This document shows, piece by piece, positions 1-7,163 of a DNA stretch of 7,407 bases (positions are counted from its first letter, which is position 1; every line of letters begins with the position of its first letter). The position numbers and the translations under genes are program-made. This DNA is from Candidatus Dormiibacterota bacterium (GTDB lineage Bacteria; Chloroflexota; Dormibacteria; Aeolococcales; Aeolococcaceae), in contig PMYJ01000084.1 of the NCBI GenBank assembly GCA_003170875.1, positions 29,086 through 36,492 on the forward strand. Direction: 5' to 3'. The notes under the pieces are model-generated. The model saw only the letters and a list, made by a program, of their open reading frames with translations, had not been told where the DNA came from and did no database searches.

Positions 1-20
1 GATGGCGGAGAATCGACCCC

Positions 21-947
21 ATGGTGAACTCGGCACCGGCCACGGCTACGGCGAGCGAAGCCGGGCCGCGCAGCGACATCGTGGTCGCGCTCGCCCAAAT
101 GGCACCCCGGTTGGGCGACCTCGGCGCCAACGTCACCCGCCACCTGGAGCTGATCGGCGCCGCCGCCGCGGGCGGAGCGGACCTCGTGGTATTCCCCGAG
201 CTCTCGCTCACCGGCTACTTCCTCAAGGACCTGGTCACCGAGACCGCCCTGCGCCTCGACAGCCCCGAGATCCAGACCCTCGTCGAAGCGGCACGGGGCG
301 TGGACGCCGTGGTCGGCTGCATCCTGGAGAGCGACGACCACCGCTTCTACAACGCAGCCCTCTACCTCTCGGGGGGCGCCATCGTCCACGTGCACCGCAA
401 GGTGTACCTGCCCACCTACGGCCTCTTCGACGAGGCCCGGGATCTCGCCGCCGGATACCGGTTCCGAGCCTTCGAGGCTCCGCTGCGCTCCGCCGGAGCG
501 CACCGTCCTTGGCGGGTGGGCGTGCTCATCTGCGAGGACCTCTGGCACCCGAGCTCCGCATACCTGCTCGCCCGCGACGGCGTCGAGGTGATCATCTGCC
601 CGTCGGCGTCCCCGGGTCGCGGGGTCGGGCACGGATCCGAGCTCGGCACCGCCCAGAGCTACGACGTGATCACCCGGACCTACGCCCAGCTCCTCACCGC
701 CTACGTCGTCTACTGCAACCGCATCGGCTACGAGGACGGCATCAACTTCTGGGGAGGCTCCCGGATCGTCGACCCCGAGGGACACCTGGTCGGCGAGCCG
801 GCTGGGCGCGACGAGGGGATGCCCCTCCATCGCCTCGACCTCGCGGCCCTCCGCCGGGCCCGGATCGCCAACCCGATGCTCCGCGACGAGCGCCACGATA
901 TCGTCGACGCCGAGTGCCGGCGGCTGCACCGCCGCGAACGTGACTGA
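21..947 (+). CDS. Nitrilase-fold glutaminase subunit/partner of NAD+ synthetase (carbon-nitrogen hydrolase)
   Basis: This 308-residue protein belongs to the nitrilase (carbon-nitrogen hydrolase) superfamily and covers just the amidase domain that normally forms the N-terminal half of glutamine-dependent NAD+ synthetase. The catalytic triad is visible: Glu60 in FPELSLTGY, Lys127 in HRKVYLPTYGLFDE and Cys171 in LICEDLW. A family-typical NRIGYEDGINFWGGS segment lies near residues 240-254. In this family the triad releases ammonia from glutamine through a cysteine thioester; the protein should be cytosolic. The ATG at 21 was chosen because the conserved fold begins near residue 20 and a GGAG lies at 7-10. 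The frame stays open to the window edge, so an upstream start cannot be excluded. It overlaps the NAD+ synthase gene by 8 bases, which supports a shared role. A free-standing amidase with another substrate is the main alternative. Confidence 0.88.
   Translation: MVNSAPATATASEAGPRSDIVVALAQMAPRLGDLGANVTRHLELIGAAAAGGADLVVFPELSLTGYFLKDLVTETALRLDSPEIQTLVEAARGVDAVVGCILESDDHRFYNAALYLSGGAIVHVHRKVYLPTYGLFDEARDLAAGYRFRAFEAPLRSAGAHRPWRVGVLICEDLWHPSSAYLLARDGVEVIICPSASPGRGVGHGSELGTAQSYDVITRTYAQLLTAYVVYCNRIGYEDGINFWGGSRIVDPEGHLVGEPAGRDEGMPLHRLDLAALRRARIANPMLRDERHDIVDAECRRLHRRERD
918..934 (+). promoter_or_regulatory. GC hairpin directly upstream of the nadE start
   Basis: CGGCGG (918-923) and CCGCCG (929-934) form a perfect 6-bp all-GC stem with loop CTGCA. 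The stem ends 5 bases before the GTG at 940, exactly where a Shine-Dalgarno sequence would be, and no purine-rich site is present. It also lies inside the last codons of the upstream gene. My inference is that ribosomes finishing the glutaminase gene open this stem and re-initiate on nadE. In such GC-rich DNA a 6-bp stem can also arise by chance. Confidence 0.35.
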
Positions 948-1794
948 GACCGCGGCCGGGCTGAGCCGCACCGACGGCGCGCTGGCCGTGGATTGCGCCC
1001 TGGTCACCGAGATCCTGACCGGATTTGTCCGCGAAGAGGTGCGCAAGGTCGGATTCGAGCGCGGCGTGGTCGGGCTCTCCGGGGGCATCGACTCCGCGCT
1101 CACCCTGGCCGTGGTCTGCCGGGCCCTCGGGCCGGAGAACGCTCTACCGGTGATCATGCCCTACCGGGCGAGCAGCCCTGCGTCGGAGCGCGACGCCCGC
1201 CTGGTCGCCGCTCAGCTCGGGACCACCCCGCTGGTCGTGGACATCTCACCCCAGATCGACGCCTACTTCGACCGCTACCCGGACGCCGACCGCAACCGGC
1301 GCGGCAACAAGATGGCGCGGGAGCGGATGTCGATCCTCTACGACCTCTCGCTGGCGCGGGCGGCGCTGGTGGTTGGGACGTCCAACAAGACCGAGCTCCT
1401 GCTCGGCTACGGGACCATCCACGGCGACATGGCCCACGCCCTCAACCCGCTCGGCGACCTCTACAAGACCCAGATCTTCGCCCTCGCCCGGCATCTCGGG
1501 CTGCCCGCGGCGGTCATCGAGAAGGCCCCCTCCGCCGACCTCTGGGAGGGCCAGTCGGACGAGGACGAGCTCGGCTTCGAGTACGCGGCGGTCGACCAGC
1601 TGCTCCACCAGATGATCGACGAGCGCCGCACCCGGGCCGAGCTGCACGGGCTCGGCTTCGACGACGCCTTCGTCAAGCAGATCCAGCGCCGGGTCAGGGA
1701 CAGCCAGTACAAGCGCCGGCCACCGCTGATCGCCAAGCTCTCCAACCGGACCATCGACCGCGACTTCCGTTACCCGCGCGACTGGGGCCACTGA
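940..1794 (+). CDS. nadE: NAD(+) synthase, synthetase domain only
   Basis: NadE adenylates nicotinic acid adenine dinucleotide with ATP and amidates it to NAD+, the last step of NAD biosynthesis. The 284-residue length fits the stand-alone synthetase domain. The ATP-pyrophosphatase P-loop SGGIDSA is at residues 47-53. Further signatures are GNKMARERMSILYD, GTSNKTELLLGYGT from about 146, NPLGDLYKTQ ending at 178, and PSADLWEGQSDEDELG at 197-212. The start is a GTG that overlaps the upstream glutaminase gene by 8 bases; the alternative longer frame offers no better N-terminus. The adjacent glutaminase suggests the ammonia comes from glutamine through a two-subunit enzyme, although stand-alone NadE proteins can use free ammonia. 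The stop TGA (1792-1794) overlaps the start proposed for rsmI. Confidence 0.96.
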   Translation: MTETAAGLSRTDGALAVDCALVTEILTGFVREEVRKVGFERGVVGLSGGIDSALTLAVVCRALGPENALPVIMPYRASSPASERDARLVAAQLGTTPLVVDISPQIDAYFDRYPDADRNRRGNKMARERMSILYDLSLARAALVVGTSNKTELLLGYGTIHGDMAHALNPLGDLYKTQIFALARHLGLPAAVIEKAPSADLWEGQSDEDELGFEYAAVDQLLHQMIDERRTRAELHGLGFDDAFVKQIQRRVRDSQYKRRPPLIAKLSNRTIDRDFRYPRDWGH

Positions 1795-2483
1795 CGAACG
1801 CGGACACCCCTCCGGGGGCGCTGCTCACAGTCCTCGCGACGCCGATCGGCAACCTCGAGGACGTGAGCCGGCGCGCCGAACGCGCGCTGCGCGAATGCGA
1901 CGTGGTGGTCGCCGAGGACACCCGCCGCACCCGCATCCTGATGCGCTCGCTGGGCATCGAGCGTCCGGTGATCTCCCTACCCGCCTTCGACGAGGAGCGC
2001 CGCATTCCCGCCCTGCTGGCCAGGCTGGAGGCCGGCCAGCGCCTCACCCTCTGCTCCGACGCGGGCACGCCGGCGGTCAGCGATCCGGGCAGCCGGCTGG
2101 TCGCCGCCGCCCACCGCGCCGGGATCACCGTCACGGTGGTCCCCGGCCCCAGCGCGGTCACCGCCGCGGTGAGCGGCAGCGGGCTGGGCGGAGGCGGCGG
2201 ATTCGTCTTCCTGGGCTTTCCGCCGCGCTCCCCCGGGCGTCTGCGCCGCAGCGTCGAGGCCGCGCTGGGGCTGGGGGTGCCAGTGGTCCTCTTCGAGGCC
2301 GCCAACCGCCTGGCCAAGACCCTGGAGCTGATCGAGCCGCTCCTCGCCGACCGCCCGGTCGTGGTCGCCCGGGAATTGACTAAAGTCCACGAGACCTTCC
2401 ACCGCGGCACCGCCCGGGAGCTGGTCGAGGAGCTTCGCCGGCAGCCCCCCCGGGGCGAGTGCACAGTCGTGATCGGGACATGA
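1791..2483 (+). CDS. rsmI: 16S rRNA (cytidine(1402)-2'-O)-methyltransferase with an apparent CTG start
   Basis: RsmI uses S-adenosylmethionine to 2'-O-methylate C1402 of 16S rRNA in the ribosomal P site. The tetrapyrrole-methylase fold is clear: ATPIGNLED at residues 16-24, VVAEDTRRTR, CSDAGTPAVSDPG from 88, PGPSA from 118, FLGFPPR, and ARELTKVHETFHRG around 194-207. No ATG, GTG or TTG lies in frame near the N-terminus; the first canonical codon, GTG at 1863, would fall after the glycine-rich ATPIGNLED motif. CTG at 1791 forms a CTGA overlap with the nadE stop, matching the ATGA overlaps at three later junctions, so I chose it; CTG 1821 is the alternative. The product is about 230 residues, against about 270-290 for common RsmI, and lacks the usual C-terminal helical extension. 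The frame is open upstream to 993, but that part is only the shadow of nadE. Confidence 0.9.
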   Translation: MTNADTPPGALLTVLATPIGNLEDVSRRAERALRECDVVVAEDTRRTRILMRSLGIERPVISLPAFDEERRIPALLARLEAGQRLTLCSDAGTPAVSDPGSRLVAAAHRAGITVTVVPGPSAVTAAVSGSGLGGGGGFVFLGFPPRSPGRLRRSVEAALGLGVPVVLFEAANRLAKTLELIEPLLADRPVVVARELTKVHETFHRGTARELVEELRRQPPRGECTVVIGT

Positions 2484-4021
2484 GCAGCACCTTCTACGTC
2501 ACCGCCGCCATCGACTACGTCAACGGCGACCCCCACCTCGGCCATGTGTACGAGAAGGTCGGCTGTGACGTGCTCGCCCGCCATCACCGGCTGCGCGGCG
2601 ACGACGTCCGCTTCACGGTCGGGACCGACGAGCACAGCCAGTCCGTGCTCCGGGCCGCACGGGACCGCGGCGTGAGCCCCGAGGACTTCGTCGCCTCCCA
2701 GGCGGAGAGATTCCTCTCCCTCTGGGCGTCGCTGGACATCGACTTCACCGCCTTCGTCCGCACCAGCGGCGAGGCCAACCGGCGCAGCACCGAGCGGCTG
2801 ATGCAGGCCGTTCACGACGCCGGTTTCATCTACAAGGGTTGGTACCGCGCCTGGCTCTGCCCGTCATGCGAGCGCTACTACTCCGACAAGGAGCTGGTCG
2901 CCGGGCTCTGCCCGGTCCATGAGCGCGCCGTCGAGCTGGTGGAGGAGGACAACTACTTCCTCCGTTTGAGCGACTTCCAGGACCGCCTCCTCGACCACCT
3001 CGAGAGCCACCCCGACTTCCTCGTTCCCGAGCCGCGACGCAACGAGATCCTCCAGCTCATCCGGGGCGGCCTGGAGGACGTCAGCATCTCGCGCGGCTTC
3101 TCGAACTGGGGCTTCCCGCTCCCCTTCGACGCCTCTCAGGTGGTCTATGTCTGGTTCGACGCGCTGATCAGCTACATCACCGGGGTCGGCTACGCCTCCG
3201 ACGACGAGGAGTTCGCGCGCTTCTGGCCCGCCGACGTCCATGTCATCGGCAAGGACATCACCCGCTTCCACGCCGTGATGTGGCCGGCGATGCTGATGGC
3301 CGCCGGCATCCCGCTCCCCAGGCGCGTGCACGCCCACGGCTTCATGACCCTGGGTGGCGAGAAGATGAGCAAGACTCGCGGTGTCTTCGTCGAGCCCACC
3401 GCGCTGGTGGAGCAGTTCGGCAGCGACGCGGTGCGCTACGTGCTGATGGCCGAGGTCCCCTTCGACCGCGACGGCGACTTCTCGATGGAGAACTTTGTCG
3501 ACCGCTACAACGCCGACCTCGCCAACGACTACGGCAACCTGGTGTCGCGCACCGAGAAGATGATCCAGCGCTACTTCGAGGCCCGGGTGCCTGAGCGGGG
3601 AGGGGAGGAGCCCATCGACGCCGACCTGCGCGAGCTCGCCGCCACCGTGGTGCCGGAGTACGACCAGGCCATGGACGGCCTCGACTTCACCGTTGCTCTG
3701 GCGGCGGTCCGGAAGCTCGTGGCCCGGGCCAACAAGTACATCGAGGAGACCGCCCCTTGGAAGCTGAAGAGCGCGGGCGACGACCGGCTCGGCACCGTCT
3801 GCGCCGAGCTGCTCGAGGCGGTGCGGGTCAGCACCGGGCTGCTCCACCCCTTCATCCCCCGGGGCACCGCGAGGGTCGCGACCGACCTGGGCATCGATCT
3901 GAGCGGCGACCTGACCCGGGCCGTCCGATCGTGGCCGGCGCTTCACGGGGGTGATCCGGTCGGGGTGGGCGAGATCCTCTTCCCCCGATTGGATCGTGAG
4001 GCGATCCTGGGCGGGAGATGA
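2480..4021 (+). CDS. metG: Methionine--tRNA ligase
   Basis: MetRS joins methionine to tRNA-Met using ATP in the cytosol. This 513-residue class I synthetase has the HIGH signature as HLGH (19-22), GTDEHS (48-53), and one zinc knuckle made by Cys127, Cys130, Cys144 and His147, at the same positions as I recall for the Thermus thermophilus enzyme. WFDALISYITGVGY and HVIGKDITRFHAVMWPAML lie in the catalytic domain, and KMSKT is at 295-299. The C-terminal part (about 360-500) fits the helical anticodon-binding domain. There is no extra EMAP/Trbp111-like C-terminal domain, so this is a compact form. I chose ATG 2480 over an in-frame GTG at 2459 because it starts the family-typical STFYVTAAIDYVNG and forms an ATGA overlap with the rsmI stop. 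The upstream Shine-Dalgarno sequence is weak, so coupling is likely. Confidence 0.97.
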   Translation: MSSTFYVTAAIDYVNGDPHLGHVYEKVGCDVLARHHRLRGDDVRFTVGTDEHSQSVLRAARDRGVSPEDFVASQAERFLSLWASLDIDFTAFVRTSGEANRRSTERLMQAVHDAGFIYKGWYRAWLCPSCERYYSDKELVAGLCPVHERAVELVEEDNYFLRLSDFQDRLLDHLESHPDFLVPEPRRNEILQLIRGGLEDVSISRGFSNWGFPLPFDASQVVYVWFDALISYITGVGYASDDEEFARFWPADVHVIGKDITRFHAVMWPAMLMAAGIPLPRRVHAHGFMTLGGEKMSKTRGVFVEPTALVEQFGSDAVRYVLMAEVPFDRDGDFSMENFVDRYNADLANDYGNLVSRTEKMIQRYFEARVPERGGEEPIDADLRELAATVVPEYDQAMDGLDFTVALAAVRKLVARANKYIEETAPWKLKSAGDDRLGTVCAELLEAVRVSTGLLHPFIPRGTARVATDLGIDLSGDLTRAVRSWPALHGGDPVGVGEILFPRLDREAILGGR

Positions 4022-4857
4022 GCGACCCGGGCCCCGCCATGGCCGGCCACGAACCCCTCGTCGACAGCCACTGCCACCTCCAGATCCTCGCGGAGCGGGG
4101 GGGTGCCTCCGGGGTGGAGCGGGCGCTGGAGCAGGCGTCGGCGGCCGGTGTGGTGCAGGTCGTCTGCCCCGGCCTCAACCTCGAGGACAGTGACCGCTGC
4201 CGTGAGCTCGCGGAGGCGCATCCGGGGGTCTTCTTCACCGTCGGCTGGCACCCCCACGAGCGGGCTGCCCCCGATCGGGCCCAGCTCGACGCGCTCGACC
4301 AGCTGCTCCGGCACCCGCGCGCGGTGGGCGTCGGCGAGGTCGGGCTTGACCAGTACTGGCGACCGGGGTACCACGAGACCCCGCTGGAGGTGCAGCAGGT
4401 CGCCCTGCATCAGATGCTGGAATTGGCCCGTGCCCGCTCACTGCCGGTGGTCATCCACGATCGTGACAGCCACGCCGAGGTGCTCACAGCGGTGGACGCG
4501 GTCCCCGGTGTGCACGGCGTCATGCACAGCTACACCGGCGATGCGGCCCACGCGCGCAGCTGTCGGGAGCGTGGCTTCCTGCTCTCCTTCTCGGGGATCG
4601 TGACCTTCCCCCGCAGCGAGGGCATCCAGGCGGCGGCCCGCGAGGTGGACGCTGAGGGATACCTGGTGGAGACCGACACCCCGTTCCTCGCGCCCGTGCC
4701 CCACCGGGGGCAGCCGAACACCCCCGCCTTCGTGGCGGCGACCGCAGCGGCGGTGGCGCGGCTGCGCGGGGTCGCCCCGGACGTCGTCGCCGCCGAGACC
4801 ACCGCCAGCGCGCGACGCCTCTTCGCCCTCCCCGTGAACGACCTCCTCCGTGGCTGA
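4018..4857 (+). CDS. tatD: TatD-family metal-dependent deoxyribonuclease
   Basis: TatD proteins are TIM-barrel metallohydrolases of the amidohydrolase superfamily, with 3'-5' DNase activity reported for several members. The 279-residue length is normal, if slightly long at the N-terminus. Metal ligands are visible: His18 and His20 in VDSHCHL, Glu107 in VGEVGLDQYW, His147 in VVIHDRD, His170 in MHSYTGD and Asp220 in ETDTPFLAP. The ATG at 4018 overlaps the metG stop as ATGA; an in-frame ATG at 4039 (Met8) is also possible and would give a more typical N-terminus. The metG-tatD-rsmA order is widespread in Firmicutes and Actinobacteria. The TGA stop at 4855-4857 is the only in-frame stop before rsmA. 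The cellular substrate is unknown. Confidence 0.94.
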   Translation: MSDPGPAMAGHEPLVDSHCHLQILAERGGASGVERALEQASAAGVVQVVCPGLNLEDSDRCRELAEAHPGVFFTVGWHPHERAAPDRAQLDALDQLLRHPRAVGVGEVGLDQYWRPGYHETPLEVQQVALHQMLELARARSLPVVIHDRDSHAEVLTAVDAVPGVHGVMHSYTGDAAHARSCRERGFLLSFSGIVTFPRSEGIQAAAREVDAEGYLVETDTPFLAPVPHRGQPNTPAFVAATAAAVARLRGVAPDVVAAETTASARRLFALPVNDLLRG

Positions 4858-4901
4858 CGCCGTGGCGCGTCGCGCCGGGCCCGGGCCGTCCGGTCGCATC
4901 C

Positions 4902-4906
4902 GGAGG
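4902..4906 (+). promoter_or_regulatory. Shine-Dalgarno site that fixes the rsmA start
   Basis: GGAGG at 4902-4906 is a full-strength ribosome binding site with an 8-base spacer to the GTG at 4915. A competing GTG at 4906 overlaps the GGAGG itself and so has no usable site. This is the strongest ribosome binding site before any complete gene here, consistent with rsmA being the only one of genes 2 to 7 that does not overlap its upstream neighbour. Confidence 0.75.
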
Positions 4907-4914
4907 TGGGTGGG

Positions 4915-5769
4915 GTGAGTGCGGCCACCCGCCCGCTCGATCTCACCGACCCGCGGACGGTGGCGCGGGTGGCCCGCCAGGCCGGCCTCTTCGCCAAGCG
5001 CCGGCTCGGCCAGCACTTCCTGGTGGACCGAGGCGCGCTCGAAGCCATCGTGGAGGCGCTGGACCCGGCGGCCGGCGACACCGTCTGGGAGATCGGGCCG
5101 GGGATCGGGGTGCTCACCGCCGAGCTGGCCCGGCGGGCTGGGCGCGTCGTCGCCGTGGACCTCGATCCCGCCTGCATTCGGGCCGCCCGGGTGACCCTGC
5201 GCGGTCTCGCCAACGTGGAACTGATCGAGGGGGACGCGCTGCGGGTCGACGCGGCCAGCCTGCGCCTCCCCGACGATCACCTTGCCGCCGGCAACCTCCC
5301 CTACAACCTCACCGGTGCCCTGCTCAGCCACCTCTTCGAGGCGCCGATCCCGCCGCGCCGGGGGGTCTTCCTGGTCCAGCGCGAGGTTGCCGCCCGGATC
5401 GCCTCGCCGCCCGGGGGGTGGAGCCTGGCGACGGTGGCGGTGCGGTCGGTGGCGGACGTCGAGCGGGTCCGAGACGTGCCGCCGGCGAGCTTCATGCCCG
5501 AACCGGCGGTGGCGTCAAGCATCATTCGCATGCACCCCGCCCGGCCCATGCCCGAGGCGGAAAGGAGAGATGTGCTCCGACTGGCCCGCGCCGCCTTCCA
5601 GCTGCGGCGCAAAACCCTCCGCCACGGCCTGGGCCGGGCCCTCGGCGACCGTGCCGACCTGGTCGAGGCGGTGCTCGCGCACTGCGGGGTGGACGCGGGG
5701 CGGCGGCCGGAGACCCTCGACCTCGACGAATGGCGTTGCCTGGCGCGCGCCGCGAGGGAGATGGGATGA
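4915..5769 (+). CDS. rsmA: 16S rRNA (adenine(1518)-N(6)/adenine(1519)-N(6))-dimethyltransferase
   Basis: RsmA (KsgA) dimethylates two adjacent adenines in helix 45 of 16S rRNA during small-subunit assembly, using S-adenosylmethionine. The 284-residue protein shows the family N-terminus KRRLGQHFLVD (QHFL at 33-36), SAM motif I VWEIGPGIGVLTAELA from about 57, the acidic loop VVAVDLDP near 78-85, EGDALRVD around 105-112, and the catalytic NLPYN at 127-131. LVQREVAARI, the SFMPEPAV segment and AFQLRRKTLRHGL follow in the usual order. The C-terminal helical domain is complete. I prefer GTG 4915 to GTG 4906 because GGAGG sits 8 bases before it. The gene follows tatD after 57 bases, and its stop overlaps the transporter start as ATGA. 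An ispE gene often follows rsmA in Actinobacteria, but here a transporter does. Confidence 0.96.
   Translation: MSAATRPLDLTDPRTVARVARQAGLFAKRRLGQHFLVDRGALEAIVEALDPAAGDTVWEIGPGIGVLTAELARRAGRVVAVDLDPACIRAARVTLRGLANVELIEGDALRVDAASLRLPDDHLAAGNLPYNLTGALLSHLFEAPIPPRRGVFLVQREVAARIASPPGGWSLATVAVRSVADVERVRDVPPASFMPEPAVASSIIRMHPARPMPEAERRDVLRLARAAFQLRRKTLRHGLGRALGDRADLVEAVLAHCGVDAGRRPETLDLDEWRCLARAAREMG
5755..5760 (+). promoter_or_regulatory. Shine-Dalgarno site for the transporter
   Basis: AGGGAG at 5755-5760 lies 5 bases before the ATG at 5766, inside the last codons of rsmA. Together with the ATGA overlap it fixes this start, although the same frame is open much further upstream. Confidence 0.6.
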
Positions 5770-7163
5770 GCGGGGAGCGGCTGCCCGAGCCACCGCCCGA
5801 ACACGTCCCGCTGCACGCGGTCCGTCCCGCGGTGCCGCCCCACCCCGACGACGCCGCCGGCTTTGCCCGCGTGCTGCGCCGGCGCGACTTCCGCTTCCTC
5901 TGGGGGGCCCAGTGCGGCAGTCAGCTGGCGCAGAACTTCATCCAGTTCGCGCTCCTGGTCGTCGTCTTCGACCTCACCGGCCTCACCACCGCGGTGGCGG
6001 CGGTCGCGGTCGCCTTCACCTTCCCCGGGGTGCTGCTCTCCGCGCCGGCAGGGGTGTTCGCCGACCGCCACGACAAGCGGTCGCTGATGATGCTGACCAA
6101 CCTGCTCCGCGCCGGGCTCCTGGTGCTGATCCCGGTGAGCCAGCTGATCCCCTTCCTCCATCACCAGGCATGGCCGCTCCTGATCATCACCTTCCTCTTC
6201 AGCTCGGTCGGGCAGGTCTTCGCTCCGGCCGAGGCGGCCAGCATCCCCTCCCTGGTCAGTCGCGAGCAGATCCAGGGCGCCATGTCCCTCTTCATGACCA
6301 CGGTGATCTTCACCCTCCTGCTCGGCAGCGTGCTGGCCCCCGTCTGCCTGATCCTCTTCGGGGATCTCGTCCCCTTCTACATCGCCGCCGGCCTCTTCGC
6401 GCTGGCCGCGCTCTCCTGCTGGCGGATCGGCGCATCGCTCCGGGCGGTGGAGGCGGGTGCGGGCCCCCAGAGCCACGTCTTCCGCGAGTTCCAGGACGGC
6501 ATCGGCATCCTCCGCCGGGGCCCGGCGCTGCGCTGGGGGATGATCCAGCTCGGGCTGGCGCTGATCATGGTCTTCACCATCTACGCGCTCGGGGCGCCCT
6601 ACCTGCAGAAGGTGCTGCACCGCTCCCCGAACGACATCTCCATCGTCCTGGGCCCGGCCATGGTCGGGCTGGTGGCGATGGCGGGGGTTCTCGGGCAGCA
6701 TCTCATCACCCTCTCTCGACGTTCGATCAGCGTCATCGCCTTCATCACCACGGGAACCTGCCTGGTGGCGATGGGCGTGCTGCCCCCCGTCTTCCAGCGC
6801 CTCGGCATCAGCGGGCTGGTCATCCCCGCCGTGGTGTTCCTGGCCCTCGTCTTCGGTTGCGCCCTCGGCGCCATCCTGATCCCCTCCTTCACCGTCCTCC
6901 AGGAGGGGACCACGGAGGAGTCGCGCGGCCGCATCTTCGGCGGGGTCTTCACCGTCATCAACGCCTCCATCGCCCTGCCTCTCCTCGCCTTCGGGGGCGC
7001 GGTCGACCTCTTCCACTCGGTCACCGGGGTCGTCGACGTCTTCGGCGCCCTGGTGATCTCCGCCGGCCTCCTCTTCCGCTTCGCGTTCTGGAGCCGGCTG
7101 GCCGTTCTCGACCATCCCGCCACGGTGGACGCGACATCTCCACGAGCGAGTTCCAGCCCCTGA
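5766..7163 (+). CDS. Major facilitator superfamily transporter, substrate unknown
   Basis: This 465-residue inner-membrane protein has about twelve hydrophobic segments. The first spans roughly residues 44-68, the second 74-97, and the last is around VVDVFGALVISAGLLFRFAFW near the C-terminus. The cytoplasmic loop between helices 2 and 3 carries a motif A variant, GVFADRHDKRSL (about 96-107), typical of the family. A longer hydrophilic loop with FREFQDGIGILRRGPALRWG separates helices 6 and 7. The overall look is of the EntS-like/MFS_3 exporter group, so drug or metabolite efflux is the most likely general role, but no substrate can be read from the sequence. An unusual proline- and charge-rich tail of about 40 residues precedes helix 1. 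The gene overlaps the rsmA stop by 4 bases and so is probably cotranscribed, with no obvious functional link. Confidence 0.9.
   Translation: MSGERLPEPPPEHVPLHAVRPAVPPHPDDAAGFARVLRRRDFRFLWGAQCGSQLAQNFIQFALLVVVFDLTGLTTAVAAVAVAFTFPGVLLSAPAGVFADRHDKRSLMMLTNLLRAGLLVLIPVSQLIPFLHHQAWPLLIITFLFSSVGQVFAPAEAASIPSLVSREQIQGAMSLFMTTVIFTLLLGSVLAPVCLILFGDLVPFYIAAGLFALAALSCWRIGASLRAVEAGAGPQSHVFREFQDGIGILRRGPALRWGMIQLGLALIMVFTIYALGAPYLQKVLHRSPNDISIVLGPAMVGLVAMAGVLGQHLITLSRRSISVIAFITTGTCLVAMGVLPPVFQRLGISGLVIPAVVFLALVFGCALGAILIPSFTVLQEGTTEESRGRIFGGVFTVINASIALPLLAFGGAVDLFHSVTGVVDVFGALVISAGLLFRFAFWSRLAVLDHPATVDATSPRASSSP

Noticed and set aside
993..1790. Upstream extension of the rsmI frame to an ATG at 993
   Set aside because: The 266 extra residues are Arg/Pro/Gly-rich and come from the +2 shadow of nadE. 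RsmI homology begins only after 1820.
2373..2404. An AT-richer patch with TTGACT (2376-2381), resembling a -35 box for an internal metG promoter
   Set aside because: No -10-like sequence occurs 16-18 bases downstream, and the bases encode the conserved RsmI ELTK motif.
2459..2479. GTG 2459 as the metG start
   Set aside because: It would add seven residues not typical of MetRS and overlap rsmI by 25 bases with no ribosome binding site. ATG 2480 forms the usual ATGA overlap.
1694..2815. A 373-codon open frame on the - strand across the nadE-rsmI-metG junctions
   Set aside because: It lies opposite three well-supported genes and has a composition typical of a GC-rich shadow frame with no recognisable motif.
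4864..4876. GGCGC-GTC-GCGCC hairpin between tatD and rsmA as a terminator or regulator
   Set aside because: It is a 5-bp stem with no T-run in a 57-base, very GC-rich gap, where such stems are expected by chance.
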